NCBI RefSeq assembly: GCF_019417665.1 | Contig: NZ_DXUU01000054.1 | Span: 1 to 16,130 of the forward strand | Source: Ruminococcus sp. | Lineage (GTDB): Bacteria; Bacillota; Clostridia; Oscillospirales; Ruminococcaceae | Reading direction: 5' to 3' | DNA: 16,130 bases | Shown here: one piece after another, positions 1 through 6,990 of the stretch | Layout: the number at the start of each line of letters is the position of its first letter | Numbering within the stretch: position 1 is the first letter of the stretch | Made by a program: the position numbers and the translations under genes | Notes under the pieces: generated by a model | What the model was told of the DNA's origin: nothing | Seen by the model: the letters and a program-made list of their open reading frames with translations, nothing else | Database searches by the model: none

Positions 1-25
1 GTATTATATATAGAGAGATAGGAAT

Positions 26-62
26 TTGGTGTTCCAACGTGTTCTCGTGTTCCAAAAGAACA
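26..62. repeat. Cluster of three GTGTTC/GAACAC repeats
   Basis: GTGTTC occurs at 29-34, 39-44 and 47-52, with repeat starts 10 and 8 bases apart; the last two copies extend to CGTGTTC. The cluster also holds two small dyads: TTGG/CCAA (26-29 with 34-37) and TGTTC/GAACA (48-52 with 58-62). On the minus strand the cluster lies upstream of a TATAAT hexamer (3-8) in an intergenic stretch after the late-operon terminator. Such clusters usually bind a regulator or a recombinase, but no binding protein can be named from the window. The function is inferred. Confidence 0.4.
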
Positions 63-74
63 TTACCAGATGGC

Positions 75-119
75 AAAAAAATAATGCCCACCAAGGAAAC
101 GGCTCCTTGATGGGCATTA
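75..119 (-). terminator. Intrinsic terminator of the late operon
   Basis: A long hairpin pairs 82-97 with 104-119 (16 positions, one C/A mismatch at 91/110, six-base loop 98-103). On the minus strand it is followed by seven T residues (A tract at 75-81). It lies 19 bases after the amidase stop codon, so it ends transcription of the minus-strand head-tail-lysis operon. The plus-strand side has no T tract, so it looks one-directional. Confidence 0.9.
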
Positions 120-138
120 CTGCTGTGTGGTTATTCAG

Positions 139-1047
139 TTATCTGAGTATTTCATTGACTCGATTCTGTACCGCATTATAATCATAACCCGCATCGGTCA
201 GCTTCTTTTTGCGTTCTGCACCGTTGCCCCATTTGCCCTGAATGACTTCACGGGCGATTTCGTCAATGGATTTCTTTGCCGGATACACTTGCTTACCATT
301 ACTGTCAAAAACAGCATATCCTGCCTTGCAGGCTCTCTTCGCATTTTCCAGAAAAGAAAAAGCACCAATCTGTGATTTAGCGTCAGACCATGTCTTTCTC
401 ACTCTGTAAAGCTGTTTAGAAGTAGGTGTCGCAGAAGAACCGGAGTTCATGTAGGATTGCACCTTTTTCTTAAACTCTGCCCAATGCGGAAGAATGTATG
501 CAGGACAGTTTTTGTAAGAATTCTTTGCGGTATTGAGATAGTCCACAGTGCCCGACTTTCCATCACGGACATTCAGCCAGTGCGTGTGCGTGTAAAGATG
601 GTTGATGTCAAGATTGTATTTCTTCAGCAATGCTGCTACCAGTCTTGCACAGTTGTCCTCGGACTTCTTGTCCTTATCGTTGTAAGCGGAGGACATAATG
701 CACTCAATGGCAATGGTTCTGCGGTTGCCGTTTCCGCTACCATCAGCGGCGTGCCAGCCAGACAAAGTCAGCGGAAGATTCTGCCATGCACAGGTGTCAT
801 CACAGTAATAATGCACACGGACGTCTTTCATGTTGCCGTTTACAGTAGCTCGTGTGTACTGTTCCGCAGGAGTTGTTCCTGCGACAGTTGAAATCCAATC
901 GGTATTGTGGACAGTAACACCAATAATTTTGCCCTCCATAGAAACGGAGGGCATATCGATGTGATTAGGATTGTGGTTGGTGAGTAAATACTCATTGACG
1001 GTGACACCGCCGAGGTTTGTTGTTTTATCAGGTTTCAGAATTGCCAT
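139..1047 (-). CDS. Phage endolysin: N-acetylmuramoyl-L-alanine amidase with Cpl-7-type wall-binding domain
   Basis: The protein has 302 residues and cuts the amide bond between muramic acid and the stem peptide at the end of lysis. The N-terminal two thirds are an Amidase_2 (T7 lysozyme/PGRP-type) domain. Likely zinc ligands are H47 (VHN), H154 or H156 (THTHW) and C181; K179-N-C181 matches the K-x-C arrangement of T7 lysozyme. After a Ser/Thr linker (about 202-210) comes a short region around 213-256 (LYRVRKTW, AGYAVFD) resembling an SPOR-like or linker module. A C-terminal Cpl-7/CW_7 repeat follows (about 260-302: IAREVIQGKWGNG, AGYDYNAVQNRVNEIL). There is no signal peptide, which fits holin-dependent release. 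ATG at 1047 is chosen because AAGGAGG lies 9 bases upstream; the longer frame to 1113 runs into the holin gene and has no better site. Confidence 0.93.
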   Translation of the reverse strand: MAILKPDKTTNLGGVTVNEYLLTNHNPNHIDMPSVSMEGKIIGVTVHNTDWISTVAGTTPAEQYTRATVNGNMKDVRVHYYCDDTCAWQNLPLTLSGWHAADGSGNGNRRTIAIECIMSSAYNDKDKKSEDNCARLVAALLKKYNLDINHLYTHTHWLNVRDGKSGTVDYLNTAKNSYKNCPAYILPHWAEFKKKVQSYMNSGSSATPTSKQLYRVRKTWSDAKSQIGAFSFLENAKRACKAGYAVFDSNGKQVYPAKKSIDEIAREVIQGKWGNGAERKKKLTDAGYDYNAVQNRVNEILR

Positions 1048-1072
1048 TATCGTTCTCCTCCTTGTTATTTTC

Positions 1073-1486
1073 CTAGATTCTTCCGGCTTTTTCCTGCAAT
1101 ACATCAATTGCATTTTTCAAAGCTGGCGGATAAGGGATTCCCATTAAACTGGTGTTCTCCAGAATCGAAAGCAGCTCATTAACACAGAATGCGATGCAAA
1201 CAGCATCACGGACATAGGTTGTGCCAAGCAGAATATCGATTCTGACAGCAACTACAATCAGCAGCAGAACACAGAACTTTTTCAGCAGACCGATCCATCC
1301 AGCCGAACTGCTCAGTCTGCCAGATGGAGACTTCTTGCTTTTTCCCATAGCGGCAGTGACAAGACCTGTCAGGAAATCGACACCCATAAAGATGAGTAAC
1401 GTCACCAGTGCAGAGTCCCAGCCGCCAAAAATAGCGGCTATAAAGCCGCCTGCCAAACCTGCAATTGTACAGATCCATTCTTTCAT
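1073..1486 (-). CDS. Phage holin, Cph1/phi29-type holin family
   Basis: This 137-residue membrane protein forms the lesion that lets the endolysin reach the wall. Hydrophobic segments lie at about 5-20, 26-46 and 68-88, with a possible further one at 93-110. A basic, Ser/Gly-rich loop (KSKKSPSGRLSSS) sits between the second and third. The GxxDFLTG-type motif in the second segment and the FCVNELLSILEN motif near the end are typical of the holin family often annotated as toxin secretion/phage lysis holin. ATG at 1486 has AAAGGA 8 bases upstream. That site lies inside the last codons of the preceding tail gene, so the two are translationally close. The amidase follows 25 bases downstream, forming the usual holin-endolysin cassette. 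An upstream extension of the frame to 1630 overlaps the tail gene and is rejected. Confidence 0.9.
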   Translation of the reverse strand: MKEWICTIAGLAGGFIAAIFGGWDSALVTLLIFMGVDFLTGLVTAAMGKSKKSPSGRLSSSAGWIGLLKKFCVLLLIVVAVRIDILLGTTYVRDAVCIAFCVNELLSILENTSLMGIPYPPALKNAIDVLQEKAGRI

Positions 1487-1491
1487 AAACA

Positions 1492-2973
1492 TCATCCTTT
1501 CATAAATTTGATTGATTTTATCATCGGATGGGAATTGTCCGATGTGCCCTTGAAGGCAAGATAATATTCTCCATCCGGTACATTCTCCAGTGACTGCATC
1601 ACAGAAATAAATGTATCGGAATAAAGCCATTTGAATGATAACGCCACCGCATTGCCCGCCTGTACTTCCTCATAGATATACTGAGCAAGTTCAGAGCCTG
1701 TTTTATCGATTTTCTTCACCAGATAAAACTCTGCCTCCTGCGATGCACCTACTGTATAGCTGAGAATTAAATGCATGGAAGAAGTCAGAACAACAGGTGT
1801 CAGACAAAGCACAAATACACTTCCTGCCCAGCTGAAATCATTCTGATTGAAGTATAGCGCAAAGTCATTTTCAGCACAGCAGAAATGCGAGTAGCTTTCC
1901 ACAAAGCCCACAAGAGAACGGTAACCGTCATTATAATAGGTGTATATATTTTCGCCGTAATCGGTCAGTGCATCTGCACTTGCTTCAAACAAAACAGTAT
2001 AGCTAACGGAGGTTGAGTTCTTGATGAGATTCTCCAGATAAACAGCATTTTCCTCGATTTTCTGCAACTCGTCTTTGGTGGCGTAATTGGACAGGTCAAC
2101 TTCGGGTGTGTCTTTTCCGTCAGTACCTTTCAGAGAGGCTAGCCACTCCGCTTCTGTTCCGGTAAATCCATGCTCTACAGCAATTATGTATGCGGATTTG
2201 CCGTCTGTTCCGTCGGCTCCCGGTTCACCGTCGATGCCATCTTTGCCGGGCAGTCCGTCAGCACCGTCTTTTCCGTCAACTCCATCTCTGCCATCTGAAC
2301 CTTTCAGGCTTTCCAACCATTCAGATTCTGTTCCGATGAAACCATTTGCAACAGCAATTTCATAAGCAGATTTCCCATCAGAACCATTGACTCCGTCCTG
2401 ACCGTTTGCACCATTCTGACCATCAATGCCATCTTGCCCTGGTGCGCCATCAGCACCGTCTTTGCCGTCAACTCCATCTCTGCCATCTGAACCTCTCAAA
2501 CTTTCCAACCATTCTGTTTCAGTTCCGACAAAACCATTTTCAGTAGCAATCTGATATGCTGATTTTCCGTCTTTTCCTTTCTCACTTATTTTCTGCAAAA
2601 GCTGTGTGTATAAATCCGGTGTTGGAGGAATTGGGCTGTTGTCATCATCTCCAACAAATCCGGATTGACGGATATTCAGCGTGATGGGGACAGTCGTTGC
2701 ACGAAGTCCCTCCGTATTCTCCGCATCATAGCCGAACACGGACATTTTCACCGCACCTGCATGAAGTTCTGCAGGCAGTAAGCAAGACAGCCCATCCGTA
2801 CCAAGCACTCTGTTATAAGTTTCATCGCACTGCGTAAACTGCACCACCTTGTGAAACTTCTTCCAGTCACCATCAAAAGTGAACTTCAGCGTAACAAAAG
2901 CGATCTGATCGGATGCAATGATCTCACGCTCCAGAATTTCAATTTTCTGTTGTCTGACTAAAAATTTCAGCAT
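1492..2973 (-). CDS. BppU-like baseplate/tail fibre protein with collagen-like repeats
   Basis: The protein has 493 residues. The first roughly 105 resemble the N-terminal domain of lactococcal-phage BppU-type upper baseplate proteins, which anchors a fibre to the baseplate. A Pro/Asp-rich linker follows. Next come three units (about residues 135-285) that begin DGKSAYxIAxxxGFxGTExEWL. The first two are followed by about 13 and 12 Gly-X-Y triplets rich in DGxDGKDGADG; the third is cut short after two. Such triplets form collagen-like trimeric stalks in phage fibres. A short heptad stretch (about 300-320) precedes a C-terminal region of about 170 residues that I do not recognise, possibly the tip or receptor-binding domain. 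The start is ATG 2973, sharing one base with the previous stop (TGATG), with GAGGTG 8 bases upstream. A role in host or mucosal adhesion is inferred. Confidence 0.8.
   Translation of the reverse strand: MLKFLVRQQKIEILEREIIASDQIAFVTLKFTFDGDWKKFHKVVQFTQCDETYNRVLGTDGLSCLLPAELHAGAVKMSVFGYDAENTEGLRATTVPITLNIRQSGFVGDDDNSPIPPTPDLYTQLLQKISEKGKDGKSAYQIATENGFVGTETEWLESLRGSDGRDGVDGKDGADGAPGQDGIDGQNGANGQDGVNGSDGKSAYEIAVANGFIGTESEWLESLKGSDGRDGVDGKDGADGLPGKDGIDGEPGADGTDGKSAYIIAVEHGFTGTEAEWLASLKGTDGKDTPEVDLSNYATKDELQKIEENAVYLENLIKNSTSVSYTVLFEASADALTDYGENIYTYYNDGYRSLVGFVESYSHFCCAENDFALYFNQNDFSWAGSVFVLCLTPVVLTSSMHLILSYTVGASQEAEFYLVKKIDKTGSELAQYIYEEVQAGNAVALSFKWLYSDTFISVMQSLENVPDGEYYLAFKGTSDNSHPMIKSIKFMKG
2113..2571 (-). 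repeat. Three tandem coding repeats (collagen-like stalk)
   Basis: Units at 2380-2571, 2206-2379 and 2113-2205 (192, 174 and about 93 bases, the last truncated) encode the DGKSAY...EWL plus Gly-X-Y modules of the BppU-like protein. Units 1 and 2 are close at the nucleotide level. For example, the run coding for GSDGRDGVDGKDGADG is almost base-identical in both. All unit lengths are multiples of three, so gain or loss of a unit would keep the frame and change stalk length. Confidence 0.8.
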
Positions 2974-4349
2974 CAATCATTCACCTCATTCCATGTCTTG
3001 GATGTACTGTCATACTCAAAATGTCCGTCTGTACACTGGATTTTGGTTAATCCGGAAAGGCTGACATCCATGCCGGAAAGTCCGTCCCAGTTACTGCCTT
3101 TTGTAATGCTGTCCCACTGACTTGTAGTACCGTAAAAACTGATACTTTCAAGACTGCTGCAATAGGTAAAGGCGCATTCACCAATGCTCTTTACCTTTGC
3201 CGATACGGTCAGAGTCTTCAGATTCGTACAGCCGGTAAACATATATGCTCCGAGCAAGGTCCCATTTATATGTGCTTCTGTCAGATTCAGACAGTCACGG
3301 CATAGATATTTGCCGATTGCAGTGACACTTGCTGGAATAGTAATAGAAGTGATTGCTGTACCCCAGAAAGCACTGCCGCCAAGTGTGGAAACCTTATCCG
3401 GGATAACGATGTTCGTCAATCCATGCACATATCCGATGCGGTCATCGCTTTGCATAAAGGCACTGTCAGCAATAGATGTCAGACTGTCTGGGAGTGATAC
3501 TTCTGTCAGGTTGACTGTATCCATAAACGCATCCTCTCCAAGATGCGTAATGCCGGAGGAAACAACAAGGGTTTTGATGGTTTCATTATCTCTGAATGGA
3601 GAATGATTGTCTGAATTATAATCATACATAGCACCTGTGCCACGCAAAAGTAATTTTCCGTTGGAGTAAAGTACATAGTAGATATCTCCACCGCACTGTC
3701 CGGTTGCTGCAATATCACCTGTAAGGTCATCGACTTTTGTTTGCAGCAAGTCCACAGTATACTGTAAGTCGGAAATCTGCTTGTTATAAGCGGCAAGAAG
3801 GGTGTCTATCTGTTCCATTTTCAGCAGCATTTCTGAGACACGACATTTTCCAAGAATACACTTCACATATCCGCACTTCTTTTCATCACTGCGATAATCC
3901 TTGATATTGGATTGAGAAATGCTTGTGATACCGCCATTCAAACGGACTGACGCAAGTGTCAGGTAAGTTTTTGTATCTGTATTTTCAAAAACGGGAACAG
4001 ACGGAGAAGTTGCTGCCGTGCCGGATTTGACTTCCAGCTTGCAGGCACGAACGGAATCACTCACATCACAGCTGATGCCTATGATTACATAACGGCTCAG
4101 AGATTCATCAACATACTGCCGCAGGTCAAGTGTATACGCCATGTCGTTGATGAAATAATGACCACCAATCCACGCCTTTCCTGTACCAATTACAACAGAT
4201 AAATTACCACTTGTGGTCACTGAAAAGTTATCCCCATATGTATCGAGAATACCATTGCAGATCAGACTGGACAGGTAGCTTGTGAAATCCTCGGCGGTAT
4301 ACACTCTGTCCAGATTCTTTGCATTGAAAAATCCATATGAAAATGCCAT
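2973..4349 (-). CDS. Baseplate/receptor-binding protein with BspA-like leucine-rich repeat head
   Basis: The protein has 458 residues in three visible parts. Residues 1-165 resemble N-terminal domains of phage baseplate/tail proteins (MAFSYGFFNAKN, then GTGKAWIGGHYF). A coiled coil follows at about 173-212 (LLKMEQIDTLLAAYNKQISDL and following heptads), likely for trimerisation. Residues 218-435 are a BspA-type LRR domain. It opens with a lead-in typical of secreted surface proteins (CGGDIYYVLYSNGKLLLRGTGAM) and then has repeats with L/I-x-x-(V/I)-x-(I/L)-P-x-S-(V/L)-T-x-I-(A/G)-x-x-A-F. BspA LRRs bind host and extracellular matrix proteins in bacteria, so this part may be an adhesin domain. 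The gene sits between the tail hub and the BppU-like fibre. The ATG has AAGGAG 9 bases upstream. Use as a receptor binder is inferred. Confidence 0.8.
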   Translation of the reverse strand: MAFSYGFFNAKNLDRVYTAEDFTSYLSSLICNGILDTYGDNFSVTTSGNLSVVIGTGKAWIGGHYFINDMAYTLDLRQYVDESLSRYVIIGISCDVSDSVRACKLEVKSGTAATSPSVPVFENTDTKTYLTLASVRLNGGITSISQSNIKDYRSDEKKCGYVKCILGKCRVSEMLLKMEQIDTLLAAYNKQISDLQYTVDLLQTKVDDLTGDIAATGQCGGDIYYVLYSNGKLLLRGTGAMYDYNSDNHSPFRDNETIKTLVVSSGITHLGEDAFMDTVNLTEVSLPDSLTSIADSAFMQSDDRIGYVHGLTNIVIPDKVSTLGGSAFWGTAITSITIPASVTAIGKYLCRDCLNLTEAHINGTLLGAYMFTGCTNLKTLTVSAKVKSIGECAFTYCSSLESISFYGTTSQWDSITKGSNWDGLSGMDVSLSGLTKIQCTDGHFEYDSTSKTWNEVND

Positions 4350-4353
4350 AAAA

Positions 4354-5424
4354 TCACGCTCCTTTGAATGTTGGTGTTAAACTCCGACCATTCTGGTCAA
4401 AGCTTTCAATCATGCCGATCAGCTGTATTTTCGGCTGAATTAAGCCAAATCGTTTATGCTCCACTGTCACATAATCACCGACAAAGTAATCCTTGTTGTA
4501 CTGATACTGAGTGGAAAATGCTGCGATTGTGGATTCTAATGCAGTCTGCGAGGAAACCATGTTTTCTGCACCGCTGTTTCTGAGCATTTCAAGATAATCT
4601 GCATCGCTGATATCTTCCTCCTGTGCCGTGTTTCGCTCGTCCACATACACTTCATAGCGTTCAAGATAGGTCGGCTCTGTGCCGGAATAATAGGTAGTCC
4701 GCTTTCTTGCATTTCCTTCACCATAGCCAAAAATATATGCAAAATTCTTCTGAACGGAAGAATCCGCAGCGTAAGAGAAAGATTGCAGATTATTATAAGA
4801 ATCCGAGAAAACAATATGCGGATTTTCAGACTGAAGAATACTTCTGTCCGTTCCCTCAAATAAATCGCATTTCAGCGTATTGCCATCCATGCGGATATTA
4901 GCAGATCCGCCGATGGTTTCACATATGGTATACAGCCACTCCATCAGATTATCGTAGCTGACCTGCAGTCTTGTTTTGCCCTGCCAGCAGTCACCGCTGA
5001 CTGTTCCCATAGAAAGTCCTGGAATACTGCGAATGCCTGCCGAGATTACGTTCTGCGACAGCACGTTTCTGACAATGTTTTCGTAGGTGTTGTTCGCTGA
5101 AAAAGACGGATAAATAATTCTTCGCTCCAGCAGACAGGTGAGAAATCTGCCCGAAACAGTAAGGTAATCGCCATCCTCTGCATCGGTTTCAATCTTTACA
5201 GATTCAATGATGCCAAAGTGCTCCTTATCATCATCTCTGCCAACAATTCTGCCAAGCTGAAAAACCTCAACGTTCTGTGGATTGGCGGCAATGTACACTT
5301 CAAATGAACCGCACTGATAATATTCCACGTCCCATAGCAGAGAAGAAAAGCTGTCGCAGATTGCAACAAGGTCAATAGAAATCTGCTTTTCTTTTGCTGT
5401 TAGACTGTAAATTTCTATCTGCAT
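4354..5424 (-). CDS. Tail hub protein (Siphovirus Gp37-like / Tal N-terminal type)
   Basis: This 356-residue protein is similar in pattern to the Gp37-like tail proteins found after the distal tail gene. It corresponds to the gp27-like hub that closes the tail tube at the baseplate. Visible landmarks include SLLWDVEYYQCGSFEVYI near residue 30-45, a mid-region SYDNLMEWLYTICETIGG, and YNKDYFVGDYVTVEHKRFG plus IQLIGMIESFDQNG near the end; this last block is typical of the family. Many Tal proteins carry a C-terminal peptidase or lysozyme; this one ends after the hub domain. The ATG at 5424 has AGGAG 8 bases upstream, and only 3 bases separate this gene from the distal tail gene stop. It is the third of the tail-tip genes in the usual order tape measure, Dit, Tal. 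Confidence 0.82.
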   Translation of the reverse strand: MQIEIYSLTAKEKQISIDLVAICDSFSSLLWDVEYYQCGSFEVYIAANPQNVEVFQLGRIVGRDDDKEHFGIIESVKIETDAEDGDYLTVSGRFLTCLLERRIIYPSFSANNTYENIVRNVLSQNVISAGIRSIPGLSMGTVSGDCWQGKTRLQVSYDNLMEWLYTICETIGGSANIRMDGNTLKCDLFEGTDRSILQSENPHIVFSDSYNNLQSFSYAADSSVQKNFAYIFGYGEGNARKRTTYYSGTEPTYLERYEVYVDERNTAQEEDISDADYLEMLRNSGAENMVSSQTALESTIAAFSTQYQYNKDYFVGDYVTVEHKRFGLIQPKIQLIGMIESFDQNGRSLTPTFKGA

Positions 5425-5427
5425 TTT

Positions 5428-6303
5428 TCACACTCCTAAATAAGCATTTCTGTGCATCAAAGTGACTTTCAGATTTTTCACACCACGCACCGCCTGCACA
5501 TGAAATGTATTCTTGCCCTCCCGCAGAGAAAGCCATGTAGAACCGGATACCAGTCGGTTGATGATATTGCTGTCCACACCGTTACGAGTAAGGGTAACTG
5601 TTTTATTGCCGGTTTTCGTAGTGATTGTAATAACATCATCTTTTAGAATGTCGCCTTTGATTTGCAGATATTCTCCGGTGTCAGCATTGTAAATTGTAGG
5701 CGTAACTGCCGCAATTTCCGGCACGGTTTCACTTGATGAAGCCTCTATCTGAATCGTGAATCCTGTTTCATCGCCGTCATTCTGTATGATGATGTTATCG
5801 GTGGTGCTGTAAATTCCCAATGGAAAAGGAGCATCACTTCCCGGAAACGGAAAATGGAATGCTCCAGTCACTTGGCTATAGTAGGCATAGACAGCAGAAG
5901 TGCTGTACCAGTATGGATCAGGGCAGATAATGCTGATCTGTCCGCTTGTGAGGGCATCGAAGTTGCTGATTTCACAGGTTTCCACGTAACCTTCTGTGTA
6001 CACATCAATTACGTCAGTCTTGTAGTATACTTTGACATATCGGGAAGGTTTGACCACACGATACAGAATGTGCCGTCGCTGTTCCAAATTTACCCCACGC
6101 ATTGCAAAGCTGATGACCACATTTCGTTTTTCAATAAAAGCATTGTTCAGATAGCTGCCGTCCATGCCAGCGTAGGTGGAGGTGCTTATCGTTCCGGCAG
6201 GGGGATTTAATCCGTCAATTTTTGAGGCCATGTATTGATTGGCGGTGGTGGTAATGTTTAGCTGTTCGCCGGATAAGTTTTCGAGGATTAGGGTGAAGAA
6301 CAT
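5428..6303 (-). CDS. Distal tail protein (Dit), siphovirus-type tail component
   Basis: The protein has 291 residues and forms the hexameric ring joining tail tube to baseplate hub. Family-like features are the N-terminal FFTLILENLSGEQL strand region, GLNPPAGTISTSTYAGMDG around residues 32-50, the belt-domain block YVKVYYKTDVIDVYTEGYVE (about 90-110) and ISIICPDPYWYS (about 125-136), which is a hallmark of Dit proteins. A galectin-like C-terminal domain ends in RNAYLGV. ATG 6303 (MFFTLI) is preferred over GTG 6312: the AGAAGG site lies 8 bases before the ATG but directly abuts the GTG. The gene is separated from its usual upstream partner, the tape measure gene, by an opposite-strand cargo gene. 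The cargo promoter begins 24 bases upstream of this start, so distal tail transcription must read through that gene in antisense. Confidence 0.85.
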   Translation of the reverse strand: MFFTLILENLSGEQLNITTTANQYMASKIDGLNPPAGTISTSTYAGMDGSYLNNAFIEKRNVVISFAMRGVNLEQRRHILYRVVKPSRYVKVYYKTDVIDVYTEGYVETCEISNFDALTSGQISIICPDPYWYSTSAVYAYYSQVTGAFHFPFPGSDAPFPLGIYSTTDNIIIQNDGDETGFTIQIEASSSETVPEIAAVTPTIYNADTGEYLQIKGDILKDDVITITTKTGNKTVTLTRNGVDSNIINRLVSGSTWLSLREGKNTFHVQAVRGVKNLKVTLMHRNAYLGV

Positions 6304-6326
6304 GGGTTGCACCTTCTTTCTGTAGA

Positions 6327-6355
6327 TTGACTTTTGAGGGTGAATGGGATATAAT
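6327..6355 (+). promoter_or_regulatory. Strong sigma-A promoter for the cargo gene
   Basis: TTGACT at 6327-6332 and TATAAT at 6350-6355 are separated by exactly 17 bases, a near-consensus vegetative promoter pointing into the plus-strand gene at 6391. The -35 box begins only 11 bases beyond the distal tail ribosome binding site (complement of 6312-6316) on the other strand. No such promoter is seen on the minus strand between 6304 and 6390. Confidence 0.88.
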
Positions 6356-6390
6356 TAGTATAAAATACAAAGAAAAGGGGTTACTTTGAA

Positions 6391-6987
6391 GTGGATAGTG
6401 ATTTTATGTATCCAGCCATTCCTCCATGTCAACTTGAAGCTGACGAACCAATTATTGATAGCAATGGAAATCAAATTGCAACCTTAACAGATTATTGGAA
6501 GTGGGCACATTCAGATTTGCTAGGAAATACCGAACGTGGTATCCTCGCTGAATATATTGTTCGCCTTGCATTAGAAATTAAAGATGATCGACTCTCTTGG
6601 AACAAATATGATTTACTCTACAATAAAAACATACGTATTGAGGTAAAATCGTCCGCATATATTCAGACTTGGGGACAAAAAACACTATCTAAAATTTCAT
6701 TCAGCATTAGTCCGTCATATGGTTGGGATTATGAAAATAATACGTATGAAAATGTAAAAAAGCGCCAATCAGATATCTATATATTTTGTTTATTAAACTG
6801 TAAAAATCAAGAACTGATTCAGCCAACAGATTTATCCCAATGGAGATTCTTTGTTATTTCGACCAAAGAACTTGATAAATACAGTCCTAAAGCAAAATCT
6901 ATATCTTTGTCGGCGCTAAGAAATCTACCTATAGTTGAATGCGATTTTTCAGATTTAAAAAATGTTGTAGACAATATAGAGATATGA
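6391..6987 (+). CDS. Cargo (moron) protein, PD-(D/E)xK-nuclease-like, function unknown
   Basis: This 198-residue protein has no signal peptide or membrane segment. A helix with NTERGILAEYIVRLAL (about 46-61, E54) is followed by D74, nine residues, then the strand IRIEVKSSAY with E84-V-K86. This D...E-x-K spacing and layout is that of restriction-endonuclease-like folds. Blocks such as LSKISFSI, RQSDIYIFCLL, WRFFVIS and KSISLSALRNLP resemble a widespread family of uncharacterised bacterial proteins, as I recall it. Catalysis is inferred and DNA cleavage is not shown. GTG 6391 has AAAAGGGG 10 bases upstream; ATG 6406 has no good site. The gene is antisense to the operon, has its own promoter and ends 3 bases from the tape measure stop. 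Two 60-base lines (6601, 6781) count 28% and 27% GC against 43% for line 7141 in the tape measure, which points to a separate origin. Defence, superinfection exclusion or DNA processing are possible roles. Confidence 0.72.
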   Translation: MDSDFMYPAIPPCQLEADEPIIDSNGNQIATLTDYWKWAHSDLLGNTERGILAEYIVRLALEIKDDRLSWNKYDLLYNKNIRIEVKSSAYIQTWGQKTLSKISFSISPSYGWDYENNTYENVKKRQSDIYIFCLLNCKNQELIQPTDLSQWRFFVISTKELDKYSPKAKSISLSALRNLPIVECDFSDLKNVVDNIEI

Positions 6988-6990
6988 TTT

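Noticed and set aside
1047..1113. Upstream extension of the amidase (starting MQLMYC)
   Set aside because: It overlaps the holin gene, has no family match, and the internal ATG at 1047 has a strong AAGGAGG at good spacing.
1487..1630. Upstream extension of the holin frame
   Set aside because: The added 48 residues lie within the fibre gene in another frame and lack holin features; ATG 1486 has AAAGGA at 8 bases.
2113..2571. CRISPR-like array
   Set aside because: The repeats are long, in-frame coding units of a collagen-like protein with no unique spacers between short direct repeats.
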